From positions 62,001 through 126,000 of the forward strand of contig NZ_NCJH01000006.1 in NCBI RefSeq assembly GCF_002278925.1: a stretch of 64,000 nt of DNA, in the 5' to 3' direction. This document shows, one piece after another, positions 27,604 to 36,750 of the stretch. How positions within the stretch are numbered: the stretch's first letter is position 1; each line of letters opens with the position of its first letter. The notes beneath the pieces are model-generated. The model had not been told where the DNA came from. It did no database searches and was given only the letters and a program-made list of their open reading frames with translations. The position numbers and the translations under genes were made by a program. Source of the stretch: Polaromonas sp. 39-63-25. Its GTDB lineage: Bacteria; Pseudomonadota; Gammaproteobacteria; Burkholderiales; Burkholderiaceae_C.

Positions 27604-28644
27604 ATGACCACCTCCTCCTCTTCCCCCCTGAGCTACAAAGACGCCGGCGTTGACATCGACGCGGGCGACGCCCTGGTTGAACGCATCAAGCCCCTGGCCA
27701 GGAAAACCATGCGCGAAGGCGTGCTGGCCGGCATCGGCGGCTTTGGCGCGCTGTTCGAGGTGCCCAAACGCTACAAGGAGCCGGTGCTGGTCAGCGGCAC
27801 CGACGGCGTGGGCACCAAGCTGCGCCTGGCGTTCGAATGGGCCATGCACGACACCGTGGGCATCGACCTGGTGGCCATGAGCGTCAACGACGTGCTGGTG
27901 CAGGGCGCCGAGCCGCTGTTTTTTCTGGACTACTTCGCCTGCGGCAAGCTTGATGTGGACACCGCCGCAGCCGTGGTCGGCGGCATTGCCAAAGGCTGCG
28001 AACTCAGCGGTTGCGCACTGATAGGCGGCGAAACCGCCGAAATGCCGGGCATGTACCCCGAGGGCGAATACGACCTGGCCGGTTTTGCGGTCGGTGCCGT
28101 TGAAAAGTCCAAAATCCTGACCGGCAAGGATGTCAAGCCCGGCGACGTGGTGCTGGGCCTGGCCAGCAGCGGCGTGCATTCCAACGGTTTCAGCCTGGTG
28201 CGCAAATGTATCGAACGCGCCGGCGCCGACCTGCCCGCCACGCTGGACGGCAAACCCTTCAGGCAGGCCCTGATGGAGCCGACCCGCCTGTACGTGAAAA
28301 ACGTGCTGGCCGCCCTGGCCGCCCACCCGATCAAGGCGCTGGCCCACATCACCGGCGGCGGCCTGCTGGAAAACATTCCGCGCGTGTTGCCCGAAGGCAC
28401 GGCCGCCCATCTGAAAAAGGGCAGCTGGCCGCAGACCGAGCTGTTTGCCTGGCTGCAGAAAACCGCCGCCATCTCCGACTTCGAGATGAACCGCACCTTC
28501 AACAACGGCATCGGCATGGTGGTGGTGGTGGATGCCGCCAGCGCCCTGGCCACCGCAAAAACCCTGCGCGACGCCGGCGAGCAGGTGTATGAAATCGGTG
28601 TGATTGCACCTCAGGGCGACGGCGCCGCGGTCGCGGTCAGCTAG
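27604..28644 (+). CDS. purM: Phosphoribosylformylglycinamidine cyclo-ligase (AIR synthetase)
   Basis: 346 aa. ATP-dependent ring closure of FGAM to aminoimidazole ribotide, step five of purine synthesis. Motifs: [20 protein letters not shown] at the start, [68 protein letters not shown] and [18 protein letters not shown] 27604 is preferred to one at 27565 because the protein then begins shortly before the conserved [10 protein letters not shown] block. Transcribed divergently from the PerM-like gene. Confidence 0.97.
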   Translation: MTTSSSSPLSYKDAGVDIDAGDALVERIKPLARKTMREGVLAGIGGFGALFEVPKRYKEPVLVSGTDGVGTKLRLAFEWAMHDTVGIDLVAMSVNDVLVQGAEPLFFLDYFACGKLDVDTAAAVVGGIAKGCELSGCALIGGETAEMPGMYPEGEYDLAGFAVGAVEKSKILTGKDVKPGDVVLGLASSGVHSNGFSLVRKCIERAGADLPATLDGKPFRQALMEPTRLYVKNVLAALAAHPIKALAHITGGGLLENIPRVLPEGTAAHLKKGSWPQTELFAWLQKTAAISDFEMNRTFNNGIGMVVVVDAASALATAKTLRDAGEQVYEIGVIAPQGDGAAVAVS

Positions 28645-28705
28645 AACCAGGCCCCAGGACGCAAGGCACGGGGCAGGCGCTACAGACCGCACGGACAACC
28701 CCGCC

Positions 28706-29929
28706 ATGCCCGGCACACCCCCCATCCCGCCACGGCGGCTTCCGGCCGCCATCTGGGCACTGGGTTTTGTCAGCCTGCTGATGGACATCTCCTCCGAGAT
28801 GATCCACAGCCTGCTGCCTGTCTTCATGGTGACGGTGCTGGGCACCAGCATGTGGGCCGTCGGCCTGATTGAAGGTGTAGCCGAGGCCACGGCCCTGATC
28901 GTCAAGGTCTTCTCGGGCGTGCTCAGCGACTACTGGGGCCGGCGCAAGCCGCTGGCGGTGCTGGGTTACGGCCTGGGCGCCGCCTCCAAACCCCTGTTTG
29001 CGCTGGCCACCACCACCGGCATGGTGCTGGCCGCCCGCCTGATCGACCGTACCGGAAAAGGCATACGCGGCGCGCCGCGTGACGCGCTGGTAGCCGATCT
29101 GGCCCCGCCCGGCATGCGCGGTGCGGCCTTCGGGCTGCGCCAGTCGCTCGACACCGTGGGCGCTTTTGTCGGGCCGCTGCTCGCCATGGGCCTGATGCTG
29201 CTCTGGGCCAACGACTTCCGGGCGATTTTCTGGGTCGCCATGGTTCCGGGTTTCATGGCGGTGGCCTTGCTGCTGTTCGGCGTACAGGAGGCTGCGCCGG
29301 CACAGGACAAAACCGCGGCGCCACGCCGCAACCCGATCAGCCGGGACGAGTTGCGGCGGCTGGGCGCCCCGTACTGGCGCGTGGTCGTGATTGGCGCCGT
29401 CTTCACCCTCGCGCGTTTCAGCGAAGCCTTTCTGGTGCTGCGCGCGCTGCAGGGCGGCCTGCCCATCGCCTGGACGCCGCTGGTGCTGATCGGCATGAAC
29501 GTCGTTTACGCCCTGGGCGCCTACCCCTTCGGCAAGCTGTCGGACCAGATGAGCCACACCAGGCTGCTGGCAGCGGGGCTGGTGGTGCTGATCGCCGCCG
29601 ATGTGGTGCTGGCCTCGGGCAACCACTGGACCTTTGTCTGGGCCGGCATTGCGCTGTGGGGCCTGCACATGGCGATGACCCAGGGCCTGCTGGCCACCAT
29701 GGTGGCCGACGCCGCACCGGCCGACCTGCGCGGTACCGCCTTCGGGTTTTTCAACCTGATGAGCGGCCTGGCCATGCTGCTGGCCAGCACGGTGGCCGGG
29801 GTCTTGTGGGACCAGCTGGGCGCCCCGGTGACCTTTGTGGCGGGTGCGGTCTTCAGCCTGGCGGCGTTGGCGCTGCTGGGGTGCTGGCGCGGGGCGCGGG
29901 TCCGCGATGCGGCCGCGGCCTCCCCCTGA
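28706..29929 (+). CDS. MFS transporter
   Basis: 407 aa, 12 predicted membrane segments. Opening sequence WALGFVSLLMDISSEMIHSL and the loop VLSDYWGRRKPLAVLGYGLG (MFS motif A) are clear; RGAPRDALVADLAP followed by GMRGAAFGLRQSLDTVGAF is typical of a group of proteobacterial carriers related to sugar and drug MFS proteins. No substrate can be assigned. The gene is 61 bp after purM and is followed closely by an intergenic copy of the short dispersed repeat. Confidence 0.88.
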   Translation: MPGTPPIPPRRLPAAIWALGFVSLLMDISSEMIHSLLPVFMVTVLGTSMWAVGLIEGVAEATALIVKVFSGVLSDYWGRRKPLAVLGYGLGAASKPLFALATTTGMVLAARLIDRTGKGIRGAPRDALVADLAPPGMRGAAFGLRQSLDTVGAFVGPLLAMGLMLLWANDFRAIFWVAMVPGFMAVALLLFGVQEAAPAQDKTAAPRRNPISRDELRRLGAPYWRVVVIGAVFTLARFSEAFLVLRALQGGLPIAWTPLVLIGMNVVYALGAYPFGKLSDQMSHTRLLAAGLVVLIAADVVLASGNHWTFVWAGIALWGLHMAMTQGLLATMVADAAPADLRGTAFGFFNLMSGLAMLLASTVAGVLWDQLGAPVTFVAGAVFSLAALALLGCWRGARVRDAAAASP

Positions 29930-29940
29930 ATAAGACTTTT

Positions 29941-29985
29941 TTGCTACAAAAATACTAGCTGCTTGCGCCCGCATTCATTGGGCAG
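29941..29985 (+). repeat. Short dispersed repeat, long intergenic form after MFS gene
   Basis: GCTACAAAAATACTAGCTGC, TTGCGCCCG, spacer CATTCATT, GGGC, then ACTTTTGAG. It begins about a dozen bases after the MFS stop codon and precedes the ParA-like gene. Confidence 0.75.
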
Positions 29986-30044
29986 ACTGGACTTTTGAGG
30001 CAATTTGTATCAAACTGTTCCTTCTACCCGATTCTGGAGCGTTC

Positions 30045-30977
30045 ATGCCGGTCATCGCAGTCGTCAACCGCAAGGGGGGCAGTGGCAAAAGCACACTGGC
30101 CGCCCACATCGCGGCATGGTGCGCGCGCAATGGCAGCTCCGTCATGCTTGGCGACGTGGACCGACAGCAGTCGGCGCGTGCCTGGTTGAAACGGCGCGAC
30201 GGCTCGCTGCCGGCCATCGCGCCCTGGGCGGTGGACCAGAAAAACATGTTGCGTGTGCCGACCGGCATCACCCACGTCGTGCTCGACACCCCCGGCGGCA
30301 TGCACGGCTTTGAACTCGCTCGCGTCGTGATGTTTGCCGACGCCATCGTGATGCCGGTGTGCAACTCGATGTTCGACCGCGAATCGGCCGAAGCCTGCCA
30401 CGCCGAACTGATGACCATGCCGCGCGTGGCCAGCGGCCGCTGCCGCCTGGCGGTGGTCGGCATGCGTATCGACGGGCGCACCAATGCCGCGCAAACCCTC
30501 GAAGAATGGTCGGAATCGCTGGGCGTGCCTTTTCTGGGCGCCCTGCGCGAAACGCAGCTTTACGTGCGCAGCCTGGAGCGCGGCCTGACGATTTTTGACC
30601 TGCAGCCCCAGTTGGCCGCTGCAGATCTGGCCCAGTGGGCGCCCATCCTTCAGTGGCTCAAGCCCCAGCTCTACCCGCCCCAAGCCGCCAACGACGGGGC
30701 AGGCGTGGTGCGCCCCCCGGCACGCACCCTGGCGCCCAAAGGTGCGGCATCACCCTTGAAAGCGCCCGGCGAAGTGGTGTCCAAACGGCTGGGTTCGCTG
30801 CCGGGCAGCCTGATGCCGGCCCAGGAGTCCATGGTCCAGGGCGGCCGCATGTCCACCCTGAGCGCCGGTCGCACCACCCCCGCCCCGGCGAGCCCCCCGG
30901 TCGCCCCCACCCTGGTCCGCCCCGCACGCGCAGCCGACAGCCCGCAGATTCCACAGTTTTTGAAACGCAGCGGTTAG
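30045..30977 (+). CDS. Orphan ParA-family ATPase with Pro-rich tail
   Basis: 310 aa. The deviant Walker A motif KGGSGKST is at residues 10-17, the switch region is VVLDTPGGMHGFELARV (about 83-99), and CNSMFDRESAEAC with GMRIDGRTNAAQTLEEW follows. These are ParA/MinD features. The last ~90 residues are rich in Pro, Ala and Ser and end PQIPQFLKRSG, not typical of chromosomal ParA. No parB, minE or parS-like gene lies beside it. A positioning ATPase for some cellular cargo is inferred from the family; the cargo is unknown. Confidence 0.88.
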   Translation: MPVIAVVNRKGGSGKSTLAAHIAAWCARNGSSVMLGDVDRQQSARAWLKRRDGSLPAIAPWAVDQKNMLRVPTGITHVVLDTPGGMHGFELARVVMFADAIVMPVCNSMFDRESAEACHAELMTMPRVASGRCRLAVVGMRIDGRTNAAQTLEEWSESLGVPFLGALRETQLYVRSLERGLTIFDLQPQLAAADLAQWAPILQWLKPQLYPPQAANDGAGVVRPPARTLAPKGAASPLKAPGEVVSKRLGSLPGSLMPAQESMVQGGRMSTLSAGRTTPAPASPPVAPTLVRPARAADSPQIPQFLKRSG

Positions 30978-30980
30978 CAG

Positions 30981-31030
30981 AGCCCCCACGGTTGCTCACT
31001 GCGTGTAGCGCCCGAGGCCTTGCAGGCCGC
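30981..31030 (+). repeat. GC-rich repeat, head-only copy after parA-like gene
   Basis: GCCCCCACGGTTGCTCACTG followed by CGTGTAG matches the first part of the repeats at 21333 and 12407. The rest of the 194-bp gap to the next gene is GC-rich and diverges, though it keeps self-complementary pieces (AGCTGC...GCAGCT, GAGCCGCAGGCTC). No gene is seen in the gap. Confidence 0.6.
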
Positions 31031-31171
31031 GGCTCGCGAGACGCTTCGCCTCTGTCGCCTGTCCAAAGCTGCTCAAGCAGCTTTGGAGCCGCAGGCTCCA
31101 GCCCCTCGGCCCATGCTCGAAAAAATCCCCCGCGATCACTTGCTGCGTGCGGCCCCGCACCAGCCATCCGG

Positions 31172-32023
31172 TCAGCTTTTCTGGCGCCGCAAGCGGGCCA
31201 GGCGGTCGGCGATGACGTCGAGGTCCAGTGCGTCTTCGGCATGCGCGATGTAGGTCTCCAGGTCCGGCACGGCGCGTCCGGCCTCACCCTGCTCGGCCAG
31301 CGCCAGGCCGCGATCGCGGTACTCGGGCCAGGAATCGGGATGCAGCACGATCAGCCTGTCCTGCACGGCGATCAACCGCGGCCAGTCCTGCTGGGTCTTG
31401 TGGATTTCCTTGAGGTTGCGCAGCATGCGGCTGATGATGTCGCGCGCCGGCACCGACTGCAGGTACAGGCCGATCGGCACCTCGAAGTCGTCCACCAAGC
31501 CGCTGCGCTGGCGAAACGGCTCGAGCCGTTCGGCCAGCTCTTCACGGCTCAGCGACTGGCCGGTAAAGGGGTCGATCACCACCTGGCCCTTGGGCAGGTT
31601 GACCTTGACCATGAAATGGCCCGGAAAAGCAATGCCGCGGGCATTGAGCCCGACACCGCCGGCCAGTTCCAGCCAGAGCACCGCCAGCGAGATCGGAATG
31701 CCGCGCCGGGTTTTCAGCACAGCGTTCAGGTAGCTGTTGTCGGGATCGTAATAATCATTGACGTTGCCCCCGAAGTTCAGATCGCGGAAGAAGAACTGGT
31801 TCAGCGCCCGCAGCCGCTGCAGGGCCGAGGCGTCCGACGGCAAGCGGCGCTTGAGGCGGGCCAGCAGCTGGTCCACATCGCCGAGCACCTGCTCCACATC
31901 CAGATCAGGGTACTCGTCCTGGGCCACACTGACCGCCGCTTCCAGCAGCGGAAAATGCTCATCGCTTTGCACCAGGCTGGCAAAGTACTGCAGGGGCGAC
32001 GGAACATCGAGATTGAGAGGCAT
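31172..32023 (-). CDS. SirB1-family transglutaminase-like/TPR protein
   Basis: 283 aa. The SirB1 core is visible as DDYYDPDNSYLNAVLKTRRG-like text (residues ~86-108), GIPISLAVLWLELAGGVGLN, then ARGIAFPGHFMVKV and VVIDPFTGQSLSREEL. A C-terminal helical repeat region (LIAVQDRLIVLHPDSWPEYRD, DLETYIAHAEDA) looks TPR-like. The catalytic Cys of true transglutaminases is replaced in this family, so a binding rather than enzymatic role is likely. It lies 55 bp downstream of murJ in the same direction. Confidence 0.88.
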   Translation of the reverse strand: MPLNLDVPSPLQYFASLVQSDEHFPLLEAAVSVAQDEYPDLDVEQVLGDVDQLLARLKRRLPSDASALQRLRALNQFFFRDLNFGGNVNDYYDPDNSYLNAVLKTRRGIPISLAVLWLELAGGVGLNARGIAFPGHFMVKVNLPKGQVVIDPFTGQSLSREELAERLEPFRQRSGLVDDFEVPIGLYLQSVPARDIISRMLRNLKEIHKTQQDWPRLIAVQDRLIVLHPDSWPEYRDRGLALAEQGEAGRAVPDLETYIAHAEDALDLDVIADRLARLRRQKS

Positions 32024-32078
32024 GCCGCTACTTTCTCACAAAGCGTCGGCCGACGCGAGTGCCAGCGCCGGAAAACCG

Positions 32079-33644
32079 TCAGCGCCGCATCAACTTTCGC
32101 ACTTTCAGGCCGGTGGCCCAAAGTGCTCCGAAATAAATAGCAGCTGACGCAAGCAGGACAAGGGCCAGCAACCCGATTCGCTTGAAGGCTTCGGCCCGCA
32201 ACCCGGTCCAGCTGACAGCCTGGGCGGACCACATCAAAAAGACCGCAAGCAGCGCCGTGGCGGCCAGCACCTGCAACAAGAACATGCCCCAGCCGGGCGA
32301 CGGCTTGTAGCTGCCGCGCTGGCGCAGGCCGATCAGCAGCCAGAGCGCATTGATCAGCGCGCCTATGCCGATGGCCAGGGCCAGCCCGGCGTGTTGCAGC
32401 AGCGGCACAAAGGCCAGGTTGAGCAGCTGCGTGATCACCAGCACCACCAGCGCAATTTTCACGGGCGTGCGGATGTCCTGGCTCGCGTAAAAACCGGGCG
32501 CCAGCACCTTGATGGCCACCAGGCCCACCAGGCCGGCACCGTAGCCCATCAGCGCCGTCGTGGTCTGCTGCACATCGCGGTCGGTGAAGGCGCCATAGTG
32601 GTACAGCGTGGCCACCAGCGGCTGGGCAAAGGTCAGCAGCGCGACAGCGCTCGGCACGGCCATCAGCACGACGATGCGCAGGCCCCAGTCCAGCATGGCG
32701 GAATAGGCGTCACCGTCGCCCGCGGCCTTGGCGGCGGCCAACTGCGGCATCAGCACCACCCCGATGGCCACACCCAGCATGGCGGTGGGAAACTCCATCA
32801 GGCGGTCCGCGTAGGTCAGCCAGCTGACGCTGCCGGGCGTCAGGTGCGAGGCGATCTGGGTGTTGATGATGGTGGAGACATGCGCCACGCTGACCCCCAG
32901 TAGCGCCGGCATCATCAGGCGGGCGATGTTTTTGGTGTCGGGGTCGGCCCAGGCGTTGCGGATGGCCGTCCAGCCCAGGCCCATGCGCGGCAACATGCCG
33001 ATCCGCAGCAGGGCCGGCACCTGCACCGCCAGCTGCAGGGCTCCGCCCAACATCACGCCGGCGCCCATCGCGTAAATCGGCTCAATGCCCAGGGTCTTGA
33101 GCCAGGGCGCACCGAACCAGGCCGCGCCAATCATGGAGAGGTTCAGCAGCACCGGTGTGGCGGCCGGCACGGCAAAACGCTTCCAGGTGTTCAAAATGCC
33201 GGCCGACAGGGCCACCAGCGACATGAAACCGATGTAGGGGAACATCCAGCGCGTCATGAATACCGCCGCTTCGAAACCGCGCGGCTCCTGCTTGAGCCCG
33301 CTGGCCATCAGCCAGACCAGCACCGGGGCCGCCGCCACCCCGATCACACAGGTCAGCAGCAGCGCCCAGGCCAGCAGGGTGGCGACCCGGTTGACCAGCA
33401 CCTGGGTGGCCGCCTCGCCGTGCTGGGCCTTGCTGGCGGCCAGCACCGGCACAAACGCCTGGCTGAATGCGCCCTCGGCAAACAGGCGACGGAACAGGTT
33501 GGGAATGCGGAAAGCGACGTTGAAGGCGTCCGTCATGGCGCTGGCGCCAAACGTCGAGGCCACCAGCAGCTCCCGCACCAGACCGGTGATCCGGGAAACC
33601 AGCGTGAACAGGGAAACGGTGGACGCGGATTTGAAAAGTGACAC
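32079..33644 (-). CDS. murJ: Lipid II flippase MurJ
   Basis: 521 aa, about 14 membrane helices. MurJ (MviN) moves lipid-linked peptidoglycan precursor across the inner membrane. Family features: the N-terminus SLFKSASTVSLFTLVSRITG, FGASAMTDAFNVAFRIPNLF, RRLFAEGAFSQAFVPVL with its essential Arg residues, and QIASHLTPGSVSWLTYADRL with MEFPTAMLGVAIGVVLMPQL. A short AT-rich repeat copy lies near the 3' end (32125-32154), encoding ASAAIYFGA within a terminal helix. In related genomes murJ is usually directly divergent from rpsT; here two extra genes separate them. Confidence 0.96.
   Translation of the reverse strand: MSLFKSASTVSLFTLVSRITGLVRELLVASTFGASAMTDAFNVAFRIPNLFRRLFAEGAFSQAFVPVLAASKAQHGEAATQVLVNRVATLLAWALLLTCVIGVAAAPVLVWLMASGLKQEPRGFEAAVFMTRWMFPYIGFMSLVALSAGILNTWKRFAVPAATPVLLNLSMIGAAWFGAPWLKTLGIEPIYAMGAGVMLGGALQLAVQVPALLRIGMLPRMGLGWTAIRNAWADPDTKNIARLMMPALLGVSVAHVSTIINTQIASHLTPGSVSWLTYADRLMEFPTAMLGVAIGVVLMPQLAAAKAAGDGDAYSAMLDWGLRIVVLMAVPSAVALLTFAQPLVATLYHYGAFTDRDVQQTTTALMGYGAGLVGLVAIKVLAPGFYASQDIRTPVKIALVVLVITQLLNLAFVPLLQHAGLALAIGIGALINALWLLIGLRQRGSYKPSPGWGMFLLQVLAATALLAVFLMWSAQAVSWTGLRAEAFKRIGLLALVLLASAAIYFGALWATGLKVRKLMRR
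32125..32154. repeat. Short AT-rich dispersed repeat, degenerate intragenic copy in murJ
   Basis: GCTCCGAAATAAATAGCAGC followed by TGACGCAAGC. It keeps the AT-rich ATAGC heart and the flanking CGCAAGC but is the most diverged of the intragenic copies; the gene stays in frame. Confidence 0.5.
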
Positions 33645-33684
33645 AACGGGAGTTTAAGGCCCACGCTCCGGGTTCAGCGCTTCC

Positions 33685-34662
33685 CTAACGCTGCGTGGAA
33701 AAGTCCGCCAGGAAACCGGCGTACAGCTGTGCCGTTGACTTCGGCGCCTCCATCATTGGCAAGTGTCCCACCCCTTGCAGCACCTGGATGCGGGAGTTTT
33801 TCAGGCGCGTATGCACCACGTCCGCACCTGAAACATCAAACAGACGATCATCGCCGCCCCATAACGTCAGGTTGGGCTGTTTCAAGGCGCCAATGTGCGC
33901 ATCCAGAAGGTAGCGGTCTTTCAATTGCTCCGTCCATAGACGGACATTCGACGGTGCATTGCGCAGTGCATCGGCCTGCGTCGCCTGCAGGATGGGATAC
34001 GGCAGGAAAGGGCGTTGGTTGAACAGCAGCGACATCATCTGCTCAAACTCAACCGTGTTGTGCGCAATCAGGGGCGTCTTGCCGGCATCGATCCATCCGT
34101 CCATCTCGCTGGGCCTGGGCGTCTTGATGCCGTGCGGCGCACCGATAAAGGCAACACTTGCCACGCGCGCTGGATAACGGATGGCAAACAGCGCCGCCAG
34201 GGTGCCGCCCATCGAATTTCCAGCCAGGTGCACCCGCTGGATACCAAGTACATCCAACAGAGCCTTCAGGCGCTCTGTTTGGCTGGCGTAGTCATAGCTC
34301 TGATCCGGCAGCCTGCCGCTTTCCCCGAAGCCAGGCAGGTCGGGTGCAATCACCTGATAGCGGCGGGTCAGGGGCCTTGCAAAGTCAACCCAATGATCCT
34401 TCTCGGCAAAAATGCCATGCAGCAAGACGACCGGCTCGCCGCTTCCGCCAACAAGATAATGGATCTCATGCGCGCCCACTGATACCGTTTTTTCCGAGAG
34501 ACCGGACAATTCACGGTTCAGGCTCAACAACGGTTGCACAAATGCGCCAGGCAAGCTGTAGTACATCAACACCGTCGCGGCAAGCAATAAAAACAGAAAT
34601 GCAGACCATGCAGGAACAAGACGTTTCAAGGAAGTCTCCGTGTAATGGGGATGTGGATCCAT
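33685..34662 (-). CDS. Alpha/beta-hydrolase (lipase/esterase-like), membrane-anchored
   Basis: 325 aa. A single hydrophobic segment (AFLFLLLAATVLMYYSLPG, about residues 21-39) serves as signal anchor. Hydrolase signatures: VVLLHGIFAEKDHW (oxyanion loop), LAGNSMGGTLAAL (nucleophile Ser in G-x-S-x-G), WGGDDRLFDVSGA (Asp) and GVGHLPMMEAP (His). The pattern resembles cold-adapted lipases and C-C hydrolases of this fold. The reported start is ATG 34662, but a TTG at 34629 with a GGAG site seven bases upstream would give MKRLVPAWSAF and may be the true start. Base composition is clearly less GC-rich than the neighbours, suggesting transfer. Divergent from the AraC regulator. Confidence 0.88.
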   Translation of the reverse strand: MDPHPHYTETSLKRLVPAWSAFLFLLLAATVLMYYSLPGAFVQPLLSLNRELSGLSEKTVSVGAHEIHYLVGGSGEPVVLLHGIFAEKDHWVDFARPLTRRYQVIAPDLPGFGESGRLPDQSYDYASQTERLKALLDVLGIQRVHLAGNSMGGTLAALFAIRYPARVASVAFIGAPHGIKTPRPSEMDGWIDAGKTPLIAHNTVEFEQMMSLLFNQRPFLPYPILQATQADALRNAPSNVRLWTEQLKDRYLLDAHIGALKQPNLTLWGGDDRLFDVSGADVVHTRLKNSRIQVLQGVGHLPMMEAPKSTAQLYAGFLADFSTQR

Positions 34663-34736
34663 ACCGCTGGCCAGGGGGGACGAGCAGCGTTCGGGAGAAT
34701 ACAGAAAGCATGACGAAAAACTTGTACGTTTAGGCT

Positions 34737-35471
34737 ATGCGCGCAACCAATACCCTGACGCTCGGCGCCAACCGGGCTCTGTATGTGGGCGAGTTGCCGG
34801 CAACGGGTTGGCACCGCCATGCGTCGCCGGTGCTGCTGATGGGGCTGTCGGGCCGCTTCGCGGTGCAATTGCCCAACCAGCACCCCCAGACCTGCAACAG
34901 CGCGCTGATCAACACCGGTGTGGAACATGTATTCGACCCCTGCGGCGAACATGTCGCACTCATGTACCTTGAGCCAGACTCTGTGGAAGCACGGGGTCTG
35001 CGCACCCATTTTCAGGTGGAAGGCGGGGTGATTTTCGAGCCAGCTGTGCGGGTGACCTCGCGCAGCCGCATGGATGCGCATTTGCGTACCTTCGATGTGC
35101 ATTCGCTGCTGCAATTGACCTGCCACCAGGTCGCGCCGATCGACGCGCGGGTCGCCCGCGGCCTGCTCGCCTTGCGCACGCAGCGCGAGGGACCGCTCGG
35201 CCGTGACTGCGCCGGGGCCGCCGCACACTTGTCGGCCTCACGCTTTAACCACTTGTTCCGCGCTGAAATGGGCGTGAGTTTTCGCAGCTACCGCGTATGG
35301 TCCCAGGTACGCTCCGCCATGGTCGGGCTGACAACAAGCAGCAACCTGACCCATGCCGCATTGCACGGCGGGTTTGTGGATTCCTCACACTTCAGCCGCA
35401 TGTTCCGCCAAACCTTCGGCATGACACCGTCCAGCGTGCTCAAGCCACTGAAGGATGTCAGCCTGATTTAG
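34737..35471 (+). CDS. AraC-family transcriptional regulator
   Basis: 244 aa. The C-terminal double helix-turn-helix is visible: CAGAAAHLSASRFNHLFRAE (about 160-180), MGVSFRSYRVWSQVRSAM, and the second unit LTHAALHGGFVDSSHFSRMF followed by RQTFGMTPSSVL. The N-terminal half has a cupin-like pattern (GWHRHASPVLLMGLSG). It starts 74 bp from the divergent alpha/beta-hydrolase, which it probably controls. The two form a small module lying between murJ and rpsT. Confidence 0.92.
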   Translation: MRATNTLTLGANRALYVGELPATGWHRHASPVLLMGLSGRFAVQLPNQHPQTCNSALINTGVEHVFDPCGEHVALMYLEPDSVEARGLRTHFQVEGGVIFEPAVRVTSRSRMDAHLRTFDVHSLLQLTCHQVAPIDARVARGLLALRTQREGPLGRDCAGAAAHLSASRFNHLFRAEMGVSFRSYRVWSQVRSAMVGLTTSSNLTHAALHGGFVDSSHFSRMFRQTFGMTPSSVLKPLKDVSLI

Positions 35472-35546
35472 GCAGATGCCGGGAGCCCTGTGCGCCCCGG
35501 ATCACAGGCCCGGACGGGCTTTAAGGCGGCACATTGAGGGAAGTTA

Positions 35547-35552
35547 TATAAT
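35547..35552 (+). promoter_or_regulatory. Probable -10 element of rpsT
   Basis: TATAAT at 35547-35552, 56 bp before the rpsT ATG, is a consensus sigma-70 -10 box in otherwise GC-rich DNA. No convincing -35 at normal spacing was found, so the assignment rests on the -10 and position. Confidence 0.5.
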
Positions 35553-35608
35553 GGTGGGCTTTGCTAAGCATCATCCGCAGACCCTTCCTCATTTAAAGGA
35601 ACACTTAT

Positions 35609-35917
35609 ATGGCTACCGCCAAACCCAAGAAAAAGAACCCCCGCCTGGCCTCCGGCCGCAAACGCGTCCGCCAGGACAGCAAACTCAACGCCGCCAACAC
35701 CTCGCTGCGTTCGAAATACCGCACCGCCGTGAAAAACGTCGAAAAAGCTGTCGCCGCCGGCGACAAGACCAAAGCCACCGAACTCTTCGCCAAGGCGCAG
35801 AGCATTGTGGACACGATCGCCGACAAGGGCATCTTCCACAAAAACAAGGCAGCACGCGACAAGAGCCGCCTGTCCACCAAGGTCAAGGCACTCGCCCTGG
35901 CCACTCCCGCCGCGTAA
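35609..35917 (+). CDS. rpsT: 30S ribosomal protein S20
   Basis: 102 aa, slightly longer than the 87-aa E. coli protein owing to the C-terminal tail LALATPAA and a few internal residues. It binds 16S rRNA early in 30S assembly. Characteristic text: [39 protein letters not shown], and [20 protein letters not shown]. The protein is basic and helical. AAAGGA (35595-35600) is a good ribosome site. A strong intrinsic terminator follows at 35998. Confidence 0.97.
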   Translation: MATAKPKKKNPRLASGRKRVRQDSKLNAANTSLRSKYRTAVKNVEKAVAAGDKTKATELFAKAQSIVDTIADKGIFHKNKAARDKSRLSTKVKALALATPAA

Positions 35918-35997
35918 AACCCACCGCCTGAGCAATCAGGCAACCCGCCCGGACTGATCTTCAGTTCGCCGTTCTGCAGGGTGCGCTGCCAGCAAAG

Positions 35998-36027
35998 CAA
36001 AAAAGCCGTCTTTCGACGGCTTTTTTG
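35998..36027 (+). terminator. Rho-independent terminator after rpsT
   Basis: Stem GCCGTC (36005-36010), loop TTTC, stem GACGGC (36015-36020), then TTTTTTG; a matching A-run precedes the stem, so it can also act on leftward transcription. Confidence 0.92.
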
Positions 36028-36205
36028 TTTTGCGCTTCAGTCCCGGAGGACAAGCCAGAAAGCGTAGCGAGCGGGCGCGAAGCAAGGCGCACGGAGCGCA
36101 GGCACCGGAATGTACTTTGGGTACATGAGGATGACGACGAAAAGGGAGACGGGCCCCTTTTCATTCCCGTCAGGCGCAACGCTTCATCGCGCCCGCGCAG
36201 TAGCT

Positions 36206-36517
36206 TTATGGCTTGTCCGGAATCAGGCAGGCCTCGGCGATCTGCAGGTCATTGTCCTTGGCGAAATTGATCGCAAAGTCCCAGGCCATGGGCTCGGCGT
36301 CGCGCAGGTCGCTGTTGACCACCACACATTTGACGCCGTTGATCACCGTGGGCACACACCACGGGGAATAGGTCAGATGGCTGCCGGGCTGCGGGCCACC
36401 GGGGCGAAACTGGCTCATCACCCCGCACAGCCGGTCCGCCCAGTCGCTGGGGCGAAAGGTTTTGCCGTCGCGGGTGATGCCTTGAATGAAGACTTCTTTG
36501 GCGGTGTTGGAGACCAT
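36206..36517 (-). CDS. DUF3579 domain protein
   Basis: 103 aa. The conserved family text is FIQGITRDGKTFRPSDWADR (residues ~10-29) followed by LCGVMSQF, then YSPWCVPTVINGVKCVVVNS and MAWDFAINFAKDNDLQIAEA. The function is unknown; in betaproteobacteria the gene is commonly next to arginine genes, as here (argD is divergent). The start at 36517 places the conserved block about ten residues in; a longer reading from 36562 is possible. A GntR-type palindrome lies 68 bp upstream. Confidence 0.88.
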   Translation of the reverse strand: MVSNTAKEVFIQGITRDGKTFRPSDWADRLCGVMSQFRPGGPQPGSHLTYSPWCVPTVINGVKCVVVNSDLRDAEPMAWDFAINFAKDNDLQIAEACLIPDKP

Positions 36518-36584
36518 CGGGTGGAGGGTTTTGGCGTGCCCGGGGCCAGGATCGAGCCCCATGTTGCAGCGCACAACGATTCTA

Positions 36585-36596
36585 TCTTATATAAGA
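36585..36596. promoter_or_regulatory. GntR-type operator-like palindrome between DUF3579 and argD
   Basis: TCTTATATAAGA is a perfect 12-bp palindrome. On the minus strand it is embedded in GTCTTATATAAGATA, identical over 15 bp to the sequence upstream of the GntR gene at 63004-63018. It lies in the divergent DUF3579/argD region. Confidence 0.7.
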
Positions 36597-36750
36597 CTGA
36601 GGCCAGCTTACCTGACTTCCGACTGCACGCATGGCTGTGATGCAGGATCTTCACCAAAGGCCGCAGGGTCTGCGCCTAAAATCACTTCAGAACCGCCGAT
36701 CCCATCGCGGTTTCCTGTTTTTTCAGTCCCCGTTTTTCCGGAGTTCCCTC

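Noticed and set aside
36562-36574. Longer DUF3579 start at 36562 or 36574
   Set aside because: The extra residues are not like the family N-terminus. The start at 36517 places the conserved FIQGIT block at the usual distance.
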